Part shown: positions 25,223 through 33,363 of the stretch, in pieces | Numbering within the stretch: position 1 is the first letter of the stretch | Layout of the letters: the number at the start of each line of letters is the position of its first letter | Origin: Streptomyces goshikiensis | GTDB lineage: Bacteria; Actinomycetota; Actinomycetes; Streptomycetales; Streptomycetaceae | Direction: 5' to 3' | DNA length: 64,000 nt | Assembly (NCBI RefSeq): GCF_014650555.1 | Contig: NZ_BMVE01000014.1 | Coordinates: forward strand, 1 to 64,000 | Translations under genes and position numbers: made by a program | Notes under the pieces: generated by a model | What the model was told of the DNA's origin: nothing | What the model saw: only the letters and a program-made list of their open reading frames with translations | Database searches by the model: none

Positions 25223-25737
25223 AACCCGACTTCGAACTCAACGACAACGTTGGCCGCACCACCGACATGATCCATGCCCACGCCACCGGCACCGCGACCA
25301 CCGACGACCTCCACCGCTGGGTCCGCCGGGACTCCGAAGCGTTCCTCCGCCGCCACCCAGTGCCCGGTCCCGCACCTCACCAACTTGGCCTGAGGCCCTT
25401 CGAGACAGCGCTTGACCACGCTGCGACGCCCGTCGAGGCCAGCGCCGTCGTCCTCGCAGCGCTCGACGCCGCCGAACAGGTCGTCCACGACCTGAGCACC
25501 TTCCTGCTGCACGCTGGCTACCGATACCCCCGTCCCGCGCAAAACACCGCGGGTTCGCGTAAGCAGCTGTGGAGTGCCTCCAGCGGGCTGCTCGCCGCCC
25601 TCGCCGCTGCGGACGACGGCATCAAGACGGCGCTGCGCGCGGAGTACGACCTCCCGCCCGCCAGGAAGCGGACGGTGTCCGGGAGAACGCTGCCGCCATC
25701 GTCGCCTCCTGTCACCCCGCCGGCGCCGCGCCCGTAG
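25219..25737 (+). CDS. Hypothetical protein, CTG start coupled to VirB4 gene
   Basis: 172 residues if begun at CTG 25219, six bases after GGAG and overlapping the VirB4 stop as CTGA. The alternative ATG at 25267 has no ribosome-binding site. Helical: PHQLGLRPFETALDHAATPV, ASAVVLAALDAAEQVVHDLS, then QLWSASSGLLAALAAADDGI. Pro/Thr tail ending APRP. No family recognised. Translationally coupled to the transfer ATPase. Confidence 0.55.
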   Translation: MKPDFELNDNVGRTTDMIHAHATGTATTDDLHRWVRRDSEAFLRRHPVPGPAPHQLGLRPFETALDHAATPVEASAVVLAALDAAEQVVHDLSTFLLHAGYRYPRPAQNTAGSRKQLWSASSGLLAALAAADDGIKTALRAEYDLPPARKRTVSGRTLPPSSPPVTPPAPRP

Positions 25738-25785
25738 TCGCGCCTCCTCCGCCGCCTCCACCCCACTCACCACTTGGAATCTCCC

Positions 25786-26331
25786 GTGCCAGCCTTTCTT
25801 CACCTCGTCGTCGTCGAGGGCTCTCCGTACGGTCCGTACCTTGGTACGTCCGACCGACCCACGATGACCGGATACGACACCCTCACCTTCAGTCGGCAGA
25901 CGGCCGAGCGGATCGTCACCGACCTGAGCAGGGACACGTGCGGGCTGTCCGGCTTCTGGGACGGCGACGCTCTGACCTTCATCGCCACCCAGGACTACGA
26001 CGGCGAGGGCTTCACCTACACCGCCACGCCGGATGCACAAGGCCGTTACACCATAGAGGCCTTGTGGCCCTGGGATGTGTGGGACGAAGACCACGTCCCG
26101 TCTGAGGTGAGCCGCGCCTACGCGCACGGCGCCCTCACCACTTCAGAACCGATGGATCCCGCGTACTCGGATGCAGCCGCCGCAGCATGGCGAAGCGGCA
26201 GAACCGAGGCTGCCCGCCTCCTCCACACCACACCCACGGCGCAAGCCCCTCTTCGAGCAGGCAAGTTGCCGCCCACCCCACATCCCGCCACACCTCCATC
26301 CGCCAGGGCCAGTCCCGGCAACGTGCGATGA
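25786..26331 (+). CDS. Hypothetical protein
   Basis: 181 residues from GTG 25786. Alternatives are TTG 25774 and ATG 25864. Core: YDTLTFSRQTAERIVTDLSR, then ALTFIATQDYDGEGFTYTAT and YTIEALWPWDVWDED, an alpha/beta layout. The tail is Pro/Ala-rich and ends PGNVR. No family recognised. A strong hairpin follows the stop. Confidence 0.5.
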   Translation: MPAFLHLVVVEGSPYGPYLGTSDRPTMTGYDTLTFSRQTAERIVTDLSRDTCGLSGFWDGDALTFIATQDYDGEGFTYTATPDAQGRYTIEALWPWDVWDEDHVPSEVSRAYAHGALTTSEPMDPAYSDAAAAAWRSGRTEAARLLHTTPTAQAPLRAGKLPPTPHPATPPSARASPGNVR

Positions 26332-26346
26332 CATGGCACGTACCGC

Positions 26347-26377
26347 GAGGGGCGGGCTGCGCGGCAGCCCGCCCCTC
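26347..26377 (+). terminator. Strong hairpin within the rightward arm
   Basis: GAGGGGCGGGCTGC, loop GCG, GCAGCCCGCCCCTC: a perfect 14-bp stem right after a stop codon and 27 bases before the next ATG. It may terminate or attenuate the transfer-module transcript before the block of unknown genes. Confidence 0.75.
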
Positions 26378-26403
26378 CTGACACCCGAGTCCGGAGCACC
26401 GCA

Positions 26404-26979
26404 ATGTCCATCAGGTCCTTCATCGCCCGCCCCACCGAGGCCGGCTACCAGGGCATCTACGTCCTCCGAGACGGAACGCCCAGCAGCCTTCTCCCCCTCC
26501 TGCTGGCCGCCTACCGGTACACCTTCGCCCGGGACCTGGACTCCATGACCCGGCACCTCATCGACGATGTCTCCATCTGCTGGAAAGAGCTGGGCACGGA
26601 CCTCCTCGACGACGTCCCCGAGGATCTGGTCGTCGCTCTCACCGGGGGTGACAGCTGGCCGAGCACACAGCCCAGCAACCTCACCGCCCCCGACGGCTCA
26701 CCCCCGCGACGCATCACCGCCGAGGCCGGAGCCACCGGTGACGCGGAGTGGGGATACGTCCTGCATCCGGACGGCATCGAGGTCATCAGTCTCTACGAGC
26801 AGTCGCGCGGTCCCGTCGTGGGGTGGGCCACCGACCCACGCACCGCCTTCAGCGACCACCCGGCGATGTGGCCGGTGACCACGGCGGGCCCGAACCAGCC
26901 TTCGGGGACCGCGCCGAAGACGTTCACCACCGTGCCCACCCCCTCCGCGCCCGTCACACCGCGGGTGGCGCGCCGCTGA
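26404..26979 (+). CDS. Hypothetical protein
   Basis: 191 residues from an ATG behind GGAG. It starts MSIRSFIARPTEAGYQGIYV and has LLPLLLAAYRYTFARDLDSM, a helical DLLDDVPEDLVVALTGG, and a late beta part (EWGYVLHPDGIEVISLYEQS). It ends RVARR after a Pro/Thr linker. No family recognised. The pattern of an opening strand (QGIYVLRDG) and a final V/I-rich hairpin is unlike the other unknowns here. Confidence 0.6.
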   Translation: MSIRSFIARPTEAGYQGIYVLRDGTPSSLLPLLLAAYRYTFARDLDSMTRHLIDDVSICWKELGTDLLDDVPEDLVVALTGGDSWPSTQPSNLTAPDGSPPRRITAEAGATGDAEWGYVLHPDGIEVISLYEQSRGPVVGWATDPRTAFSDHPAMWPVTTAGPNQPSGTAPKTFTTVPTPSAPVTPRVARR

Positions 26980-26998
26980 TCAGCAAGGAGCCGCTCCC

Positions 26999-27433
26999 CT
27001 GCCCGGCCAGTTCGTCGTCGGCACGCACCCCAAGCACGGGTACGTCGCCTCCGCCCAAGGAATCCCCCACCACATCACCCAGTGGTACCTGACCCGTCTC
27101 GGCTTCCAGCCGCTCCACGGCCTGCACGGTGTGTACCTCCTGACTACCCCCGCCCATGACGGTCCCCGGCGCAGCCGCCAGGCCGTCGAGAGCCTGCGCC
27201 GCAGCGGCTACCAGGTCCACGCCGACTACTCCCTCGACCCCGCCAACACCACGCCGGCGCGGACCACCCCGGTTCGAGACCCGCGCGAGTGGTACCGCAC
27301 CGGAGCCTCGCAGGCCGCCGCCACCACCTCGCCTCAGTACGCGACCGCGCGCGCCTGGGGATACGGGCCACCGCAGACCTCACCGGCCACCCCCGCACCA
27401 AGCACACCCACCCCCACGAGCCGCAGCCGCTGA
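26999..27433 (+). CDS. Hypothetical protein, CTG start
   Basis: 144 residues if begun at CTG 26999, eight bases after AAGGAG. The later GTG at 27131 would remove a coherent N-terminus (LPGQFVVGTHPKHGYVASAQ, GIPHHITQWYLTRLGFQPLH). The protein looks like a small alpha/beta domain: strand, helix, strand, then HDGPRRSRQAVESLRRSGYQ, a helix, and VHADYSLDP. The tail ends TSRSR. No family recognised. Confidence 0.55.
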   Translation: MPGQFVVGTHPKHGYVASAQGIPHHITQWYLTRLGFQPLHGLHGVYLLTTPAHDGPRRSRQAVESLRRSGYQVHADYSLDPANTTPARTTPVRDPREWYRTGASQAAATTSPQYATARAWGYGPPQTSPATPAPSTPTPTSRSR

Positions 27434-27456
27434 TTCGCGAAGGACCCGTTCTACGC

Positions 27457-27825
27457 ATGACCCACACCGTCGACAACCGTCCCGGCAGCAGCGAGCTGCG
27501 TCTGCGGGCACACCGGGAGGGCGAGGAATCCCTGCGCGGCCTGCCCTTGCCCGCAGACCCCGCCGCCGAACTGGCGGCCGGTGGTGAGGAGGCCGGGCTG
27601 ATCGCGCTGCGGAACCTGCTGCGCGCCTCCGGTAGCCGCTGCCGGGAACAGGGCCACGGGCAGCTCGCCGCTCGTTACGACCGCACGAGCGACCTCCTCG
27701 ACATCGCCGACCGCACGCTCTTCCAGCTCGGCATCGACCTGCTGACCGCCACGCACGACACCCTGCCCGACCGGTCCGGGCCCGCTCTGGCGCTCACCGC
27801 TGGCACCGAGGGAGGTCCCCGCTGA
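27457..27825 (+). CDS. Small helical hypothetical protein
   Basis: 122 residues from ATG 27457. Helices EEAGLIALRNLLRASGSRCR and YDRTSDLLDIADRTLFQLGI make up the core; the tail ends TEGGPR. The stop overlaps the next gene's CTG (CTGA), so the two are coupled. No family recognised. Confidence 0.55.
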   Translation: MTHTVDNRPGSSELRLRAHREGEESLRGLPLPADPAAELAAGGEEAGLIALRNLLRASGSRCREQGHGQLAARYDRTSDLLDIADRTLFQLGIDLLTATHDTLPDRSGPALALTAGTEGGPR

Positions 27826-28865
27826 CCTCGTCCAAGATCACCCTGTTCACCAGCCGGTACTACGGCATCGTCGGCCTCGTATCCGGCGACAACTGGCGCT
27901 GGGCCCGGACCGCTCTCCAGCTCGCAGCGTTCGAGAAGGACAGCGACGGCAATTACTTCACACCGCTGACGGACATGGCCCGCGCCCGGCAGTCGCTGGC
28001 CGCCCTCGGCGGCACCGCTCTGGCGCACGAGGCGCAGGTCGCCGCCAACGGCAGCCGCTACATCGGCGACTTCGCTCGTGAGCTTGGTGAGAACCTGCCC
28101 GGCCAGTGGAGCGTGCGGGTCGAGAACTACCCGGCCCCGATAGTGCAAGAGGACCTCTTGTACGACCTGTGGACGCCCCGCTCCGACCCTCTCGCGCACG
28201 CGGTCAAGACCGAGCGTCTGCTGGCTGCGGCGATCCTTCGCGGCGAGAGCGGGGTCGAGCTGGCCGTCGTACCGGTCTCCGGCCGCGATCAGTACCGCGT
28301 TGGCGCGCTCATCCCGGCGGACATGAACCTGACCCCGGAGGTTGCCGGGCCCTCCAGCATCACCGTGGGGGACGCGCACGCCGCCCACCAGGTCAGCTCC
28401 TCCCTCCTCGCCGAGTACCACCATGGCTTCTGGCGAATGCAGTTGATCACCCTCAGGGACGATCTGGACTGGGCCCACGAGGCGTACGAGCCCGGCACGG
28501 TCATGGATCCGCCCCAGCATGACCTGGCCGACGCCTTCGCCCGCTTCGCTGACGCCGCGCCGCACATCATCAGCACCGTGCGCGCCAGCAACGCCCGCCT
28601 CAACCCACATGAGCAGGCGTTCCTGGAAGGCATGGACGCCGTATTCGGCCAGCCGGCCCTGGCGCAGGAAGCCGCCACGACGCCGCAGAAGGCCTCGGAT
28701 CCCGATCCGCTGGCGGTGTGGCTTCTCGAAGGCCTGGACCTGGTCGACCTCGCCCGCTCCGTCAGCCGGGCGACTTGGCCCCGGACAGCTCTCGCTCCGC
28801 TCCGCACGGCAGCCGCTCTCCCCTCCCCGCCCCTGCAGATCGCCGCCTCCCTCAACCGCAGGTAG
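27822..28865 (+). CDS. Hypothetical protein, CTG start in CTGA overlap
   Basis: 347 residues if begun at CTG 27822, six bases after GGGAGG and overlapping the previous stop. The first ATG (27975) would remove 51 coherent residues (SSKITLFTSRYYGIVGLVSG, NWRWARTALQLAAFEKDSDG). Later: RQSLAALGGTALAHEAQVAA, VELAVVPVSGRDQYRVGALI and FWRMQLITLRDDLDWAHEAY. An alpha/beta protein of unknown family. Ends ASLNRR. The CTG start is the best-supported example in the window. Confidence 0.6.
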   Translation: MTSSKITLFTSRYYGIVGLVSGDNWRWARTALQLAAFEKDSDGNYFTPLTDMARARQSLAALGGTALAHEAQVAANGSRYIGDFARELGENLPGQWSVRVENYPAPIVQEDLLYDLWTPRSDPLAHAVKTERLLAAAILRGESGVELAVVPVSGRDQYRVGALIPADMNLTPEVAGPSSITVGDAHAAHQVSSSLLAEYHHGFWRMQLITLRDDLDWAHEAYEPGTVMDPPQHDLADAFARFADAAPHIISTVRASNARLNPHEQAFLEGMDAVFGQPALAQEAATTPQKASDPDPLAVWLLEGLDLVDLARSVSRATWPRTALAPLRTAAALPSPPLQIAASLNRR

Positions 28866-28884
28866 CCGCCACCCTGGAGCCTTC

Positions 28885-30069
28885 ATCCCTCACTCCCCAA
28901 CCCCACCACTGCAAGAAGCAATCGATGCTCTGACCGGCTGGGGCACCCGGTTCTCGGTCACCACGCTCAGCTGCGAGCTTGCCCTGGAGCGCCTCCACAA
29001 CCGCCACGGCGACATGCTCGACGAGCAGGCTGCCCAGGCCGTCGAGGCGGAGCGCAACCGGCACCTCGCCGAACTCTTCGGCGATCTCCGGCCCTACGTG
29101 CCCACGTTACTCGCCCACGCGAGTGCCGGTATCGAGGCCATGCCTCCCGCTCGTCACCACGCCGGCTGGCATCTTCTGGTCTCCGACCTCGCCCACGCCG
29201 CGGACGTAGCCGTCCGCATTCTGGAGGAACACCCCACGGGCCAGGACACCGCTGCCTGCGACGCACGGCTGTGGCCCTACCTGCGGACCTGGGGCGAGCA
29301 CGACGTACTCCTGCGGGACCTGGCCCTCCAGCCGGCCCATCCCCCGCGCCCCGGTCTGCGGCTCACGGGAGAGGAGCAGGAGTGGTGGACCGCCCGGGCC
29401 CGTGCGGCCCGCAGCCGTGATCTGCTCCAGCCCCAGGAGTCGCGGTACGACGCCACAGGCCGCCAGCTCACCGTCGCCGTGCTGCCGTACCCGGACGAGG
29501 ACGAAGAGGTCGCCCTGATCCTCGCCGGGGACATCGACAGCCCGCACGTGCAGGTTCTGGGCTGCTACGACACCGACGACGAAGCCATCCAGGACCTTCC
29601 GCCGCCGGTCCCGCCCGGGGTGCTCTTCCCCGGCGGGCATGCGCCGACAACGCACGCGCTCTCCGGGTTCCCCCTCGCTCAGCTGACGCGCGACGTCATC
29701 GAAGCACAGCACAGCGCTTCCGTCGCCGAGGCGATCTCCTACGTCACCGACCAGCCGCCCCACGCCCCTGCCGGGCACATCGCCCAGCTCACGGAGTTCC
29801 TCGACACCTGTGCCACGTGGGCCGCCGCGATGGACACCCGGGCCGGGCACGAGATCGCCGTCCGCCTGCGGATCCTCGCGGCCCAGACCGGCCACCTGCT
29901 CCAAGACCTCACGCACGTCGGAGGGCAGCTGGAGGAAGCCGTGGCCGTCCTGCCACCGCACCGCACCCCCGCGCCGCGGCATCTGGCCGCGCCTCGCCCA
30001 CCAGCCGTCACCACCACGCCCATGGCGGCAGCACCTCCGGTGAGCACTACCTCCGCGCACCGCCGCTAG
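28885..30069 (+). CDS. Hypothetical protein, possible ATC start
   Basis: About 394 residues. The frame is open well upstream, but the coherent protein begins near LQEAIDALTGWGTRFSVTTL. The codon five bases after GGAG is ATC (28885); CTG 28909 is the alternative. Core features: LALERLHNRHGDMLDEQAAQ, GWHLLVSDLAHAADVAVRIL, VAVLPYPDEDEEVALILAGD, VQVLGCYDTDDEAIQDL and a helical C-terminus. Ends TSAHRR. No family recognised. Start uncertain. Confidence 0.55.
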   Translation: MPHSPTPPLQEAIDALTGWGTRFSVTTLSCELALERLHNRHGDMLDEQAAQAVEAERNRHLAELFGDLRPYVPTLLAHASAGIEAMPPARHHAGWHLLVSDLAHAADVAVRILEEHPTGQDTAACDARLWPYLRTWGEHDVLLRDLALQPAHPPRPGLRLTGEEQEWWTARARAARSRDLLQPQESRYDATGRQLTVAVLPYPDEDEEVALILAGDIDSPHVQVLGCYDTDDEAIQDLPPPVPPGVLFPGGHAPTTHALSGFPLAQLTRDVIEAQHSASVAEAISYVTDQPPHAPAGHIAQLTEFLDTCATWAAAMDTRAGHEIAVRLRILAAQTGHLLQDLTHVGGQLEEAVAVLPPHRTPAPRHLAAPRPPAVTTTPMAAAPPVSTTSAHRR

Positions 30070-30122
30070 CAGCCGGCCCGCGCCCACTCCTCGCACGCCT
30101 TCTGACGGAAAGCCCTGCCCTG

Positions 30123-31907
30123 TTGACCCTGGTCGATCACCCGCTCACCACGCCACCGCCCGCCACGTACGGTGCCGTCCTGGGCAGCCGGCACGTCGTC
30201 CGCCTGCTCGGCGGCACCCTGACCGGACGCCTACCCAACGGCATGGTCCCCGTCGGACTCGTCCTGTGGATCACCGCAGATGGAGGGACGCTGGCCTTCG
30301 CCGGCCTGCTCGCAGCGCTGTACGGGCTGGCGTCCGGGCTGTCCCAGCCCATCAAGGGCAGGCTGATGGACCGCTTCGGCCAGACCCGCGTGTCGGCTCC
30401 GGCCGTGCTGCTGAACTCCGGATGCCTGGCCGTGCTCCCCTGGATCGGGGCGGGCGGGCATCCGACGCTGGTGACCGCGGTGGTGGGGTTCGCGGGTCTG
30501 GTGACTCCGCCGCTGGAGGCGGGGCTCAGGGCGTTGTGGCCGGCGGTCCTGCCCGACCTCGGGCGGCGCCGAGTCGTCCAAGCCCTCGACACCGGCTCGC
30601 AGGGACTTCTCTACATCGCGGGCCCCCTGCTCGCTTCATGGACGGCCACCACGCACGGGCCCGACGCCGCCCTGACCGCGACCGCCGCCCTCGGGCTCGT
30701 GGGCACGGCGGTCGTCCTGACCGCCGCCCCTTCGCGGACCTGGCGGCCCGCCGCCACCAATACCGCGGCCGGCAGTAGCCGGTTGGCCAGCGGCGGTCTG
30801 GTCCTGCTGTTCACCGCGCCGGCGGGAACGGGATTCGCTCTCGGGGCGATGAACGTGTGGTCCGCGGGCATGGCCAGCGCGCACGGGCTGGCCATGCTCT
30901 CCGGAGTGCTCCCCGCCGCGTTCTCGACCGGCAGCTTCCTGGGCGGCCTGATCTACGCCCGCCGGACCTGGCCCGGCACGACCACCACCCAGCTCATCAC
31001 CACCGCGGGCCTGTTCCTCATCGGCTGGCTGCTCCTGCTCGCACAGCCCGGCCCCCGCACCGCCATCGCCCTCATCGTGGTCCCCGGGCTCTTCCTCACG
31101 CTGATCATCACCAACGGATTTCACACCGTCGACTCGCTCGCCCCCGCCTCGCGCACCACCGAGGCGTACGCCTGGCTGATCCTGTCGGTCGGCACCGGCC
31201 AGGCCGCAGGCACCGCCCTCGCCGGAACCCTCGCCGAGCGCCCCCTCGTACTGGCCGCACTGCCTGCCGCTGGCGCCGCCACCTCACTGGCCATCCTCAT
31301 CCTCGCCCGCCGCAAGCTCGGCCCCGGCCACCGGCTCGGCCGCCACCGCCGCACCGGCCGCGACGAGCCGCAACACGTCAACTCCCCAGCTCTCGAAGGA
31401 GACGTCAATATGGCCGTACAGATCGAATGGAAGATCGTCCACAGCTGTGGACACGAGGTCACGCACAACCTGGCGGACCGTCCCGCCGACAAGCGGGCAG
31501 GGTTCGCCCGCTGGCTCGGCGGGCGGGACTGCACCGACTGTTGGAAGGCCGCCCGCGACTCCGACAGCGCCGCGAAGGAAGAGTGGCTCGCCGCCAAGCG
31601 CGCCGAGGAGCAGCAGGCCGCGCTGGCCTGGGCGGAGCAGTTCGACATGCCGCCGCTTGAGGGCCCCGAGCGGGCTCTGGCGTGGGGTGAGCGCTCCCGA
31701 TTCCAGCTGGCGACCACCGCGTACACGGCCCTGGTCAGCGAGGGAAGTTGGGACGAGGCGGACTGGGCCGTCCTGGAGGAGAAGATCCGCACGGTCACCC
31801 GGGCCGGGTGGTGGATCGACCAGCGGGACGCGGATGGCAGCGACCTCCCGGAGCTGCTGGACGCGGCCACCACGGACGACCGGGGGACGGAGAACCCGTT
31901 CCGGTAG
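30123..31907 (+). CDS. MFS transporter reading on into a second domain
   Basis: 594 residues from TTG 30123 (CTG 30120 is also possible). Residues 1-415 are a 12-span MFS transporter: GMVPVGLVLWITADGGTLAF, KGRLMDRFGQTRV as motif A, later AYAWLILSVGTGQAAGTALA. There is no stop in any frame near the end of the last helix, and the frame continues into the protein annotated from 31410. Either this is a genuine fusion, or a lost base removed the stop. The internal ATG at 31410 has its own AAGGAG. Substrate unknown; related in layout to the pump at 8.2 kb. Confidence 0.7.
   Translation: MTLVDHPLTTPPPATYGAVLGSRHVVRLLGGTLTGRLPNGMVPVGLVLWITADGGTLAFAGLLAALYGLASGLSQPIKGRLMDRFGQTRVSAPAVLLNSGCLAVLPWIGAGGHPTLVTAVVGFAGLVTPPLEAGLRALWPAVLPDLGRRRVVQALDTGSQGLLYIAGPLLASWTATTHGPDAALTATAALGLVGTAVVLTAAPSRTWRPAATNTAAGSSRLASGGLVLLFTAPAGTGFALGAMNVWSAGMASAHGLAMLSGVLPAAFSTGSFLGGLIYARRTWPGTTTTQLITTAGLFLIGWLLLLAQPGPRTAIALIVVPGLFLTLIITNGFHTVDSLAPASRTTEAYAWLILSVGTGQAAGTALAGTLAERPLVLAALPAAGAATSLAILILARRKLGPGHRLGRHRRTGRDEPQHVNSPALEGDVNMAVQIEWKIVHSCGHEVTHNLADRPADKRAGFARWLGGRDCTDCWKAARDSDSAAKEEWLAAKRAEEQQAALAWAEQFDMPPLEGPERALAWGERSRFQLATTAYTALVSEGSWDEADWAVLEEKIRTVTRAGWWIDQRDADGSDLPELLDAATTDDRGTENPFR
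31410..31907 (+). CDS. Hypothetical soluble protein (internal start)
   Basis: 165 residues from ATG 31410, which follows GAAGGAGA by eight bases; it is in frame with the MFS gene. It starts MAVQIEWKIVHSCGHEVTHN, a strand-rich CGHEVTHNLADRPADKRAGF unit with GRDCTDCWKAA: one Cys-Gly-His and a CTDC pair that could bind zinc. Then come helices (EEWLAAKRAEEQQAALAWAE, DEADWAVLEEKIRTVTRAGW). Similar CGH...C..C small proteins occur on Streptomyces elements. Ends ENPFR. Palindrome D follows. Confidence 0.6.
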   Translation: MAVQIEWKIVHSCGHEVTHNLADRPADKRAGFARWLGGRDCTDCWKAARDSDSAAKEEWLAAKRAEEQQAALAWAEQFDMPPLEGPERALAWGERSRFQLATTAYTALVSEGSWDEADWAVLEEKIRTVTRAGWWIDQRDADGSDLPELLDAATTDDRGTENPFR

Positions 31908-31936
31908 CCGCGGGCGGGCGGACACGTATAGCCGAC

Positions 31937-31963
31937 GATCCCCGGTCAGCCAAACCGGGGATT
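31937..31963 (+). promoter_or_regulatory. Palindromic operator-like site D
   Basis: GATCCCCGGT, CAGCCA, AACCGGGGATT, then CTCCAGACC. It is nearly identical to site A on the other strand and equally oriented toward its downstream gene (start 32027). CATTGAAGTAG follows, comparable with the sequence after site B. It lies in the only sizeable gap of this stretch of the rightward arm, so it probably marks a promoter. Confidence 0.7.
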
Positions 31964-32026
31964 CTCCAGACCATTGAAGTAGTTCACCCGCCGCACCCTG
32001 CGGCGGTTTCGTGGAAGGACCAGCCC

Positions 32027-32443
32027 GTGCCCGACGCCACCCGCGCCTCGTTCATACCCGCTGACACGATCACCTCCGAGCGGGACATCACGCACGGCCA
32101 CTTCGCCCCCGGCGACCGGATCGTGGTGATCAAGGGCGTGGACGACGGCGTCCTCTGGGGTGACGCCATGACGGTGGTGACACCGTCATGGCACACCCCG
32201 ACCGACGAGGACGGCTGGCGCCTGCGGAACCCGGAGGGCGGTAACCGCAGCTTCATCACCGGTCACCCCCGCTACCTTGTCCACCTTTCCCGGCACTGCC
32301 CTGACTGCCTGATCTACCAGCGGGCTCTGCAGGACTACCTGGTGCCGCGGTTCCCCGGGCCTGCGCCTGTCGATGTGGGCTGGTACTCGATCACCGACCT
32401 GAACCAGCTCGTTCACGTGGCCGACGGCCGGAGCAGCCGGTGA
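32027..32443 (+). CDS. Hypothetical protein
   Basis: 138 residues from GTG 32027, behind AAGGA. Beta-rich: HGHFAPGDRIVVIKGVDDGV, AMTVVTPSWHTPTDEDGWRL, GNRSFITGHPRYLVHLS, then a CPDC pair (HCPDCLIYQ). Ends GRSSR. The beginning (GDRIVVIKG) suggests a small beta-barrel such as KOW/SH3-like domains; this is only a resemblance. Overlaps the next gene (GTGA). First gene after palindrome D. Confidence 0.55.
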   Translation: MPDATRASFIPADTITSERDITHGHFAPGDRIVVIKGVDDGVLWGDAMTVVTPSWHTPTDEDGWRLRNPEGGNRSFITGHPRYLVHLSRHCPDCLIYQRALQDYLVPRFPGPAPVDVGWYSITDLNQLVHVADGRSSR

Positions 32444-33339
32444 TCCCCCGTGTGCACCAGCGGGGCAGGTCGACGACTGACGCCCTCGCCGAGGCACTCG
32501 GCCGTCCCGTCAGTTCACGGGAGGGCCTGACCGACCACACGGTCGTCGCCCACTGGTCCGGTCTGGAGCTCTACATCCTGGAGGAGCGGACATGGACCGT
32601 GCCGGAATGGGCGGCCCACCTGGACGACCCGCTGCACGAGCAGCCGTTCGCGACCAGCCCCGAAGGCGACCACCGGGCGATCTTCCACGCCGAGATCCTT
32701 CTCCACCACGCCGACCGGGAGCTGGTCCAGGCGGAGTGGGCCGAGGTCAGCCATCGGCTGGCCCGTGCCGCCGGCATCGCCACGCCAGGGGATGATCACG
32801 GGTGTCGGTGGATCGCCGTCCAGGCCCAGCCCGGCCGCCTTGACCTCCTGGCCAACCTCATCCGCGGCGTCGGGGGCTGGCTGGACCAAGGCCCCCAGTT
32901 CCTCAAGCGACTGAACGACGAGTCCCGCCGGATCGAAGCCGACCTCGGCCTCCGGTCACCCACCGCCACTCAGGCGCCTGGAAACGGCACTGACCAGGCC
33001 GCGGCCGTCGAGACCTCTCCTGCGACGGCCCTCGTCGAACCGGGGAGCGCAGAGTCCCACATCGGGCACCTCGTGCGTCAGCTGAGCAACGAGCAGAACG
33101 GGCCGCTGGCCACGGTCAGGAGCTTCATCGAGCACTCGGCCAGCCTCCTGGCTGCCGCGCCCGGGCCGGCCGCCGCAGAAGCCAGGCTCCGGCTGGAGTG
33201 GGCTGCCCGGCGTCTGCACCACGTCCAGGAGGACCTCACGGCCACCGCTACCAGCGTCACCAGCTCGGCGGCATCCGTCCCGGCCAGTCCCGCTGGGCCT
33301 GCGCATCTCCCGCCAGCGCCGATCCGCCGACCGCGCTGA
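32440..33339 (+). CDS. Degenerate relaxase-like protein
   Basis: 299 residues, GTGA-coupled to the gene before it. Residues about 80-155 resemble the relaxase core of actinomycete mobilisation proteins: EWAEVSHRLARAAGIATPGD followed by DHGCRWIAVQAQPGRLDLLA and NLIRGVGGW. In active relaxases the equivalent of QAQPGRLDL carries the HxDxHxH metal histidines; here they are absent. It may therefore bind DNA without nicking, or be unrelated. The C-terminus is helical with an Ala/Pro tail ending IRRPR. No other relaxase candidate was seen in the window. Confidence 0.5.
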   Translation: MIPRVHQRGRSTTDALAEALGRPVSSREGLTDHTVVAHWSGLELYILEERTWTVPEWAAHLDDPLHEQPFATSPEGDHRAIFHAEILLHHADRELVQAEWAEVSHRLARAAGIATPGDDHGCRWIAVQAQPGRLDLLANLIRGVGGWLDQGPQFLKRLNDESRRIEADLGLRSPTATQAPGNGTDQAAAVETSPATALVEPGSAESHIGHLVRQLSNEQNGPLATVRSFIEHSASLLAAAPGPAAAEARLRLEWAARRLHHVQEDLTATATSVTSSAASVPASPAGPAHLPPAPIRRPR

Positions 33340-33363
33340 CCACTGCTGAAAGGTTTCCCCTTC

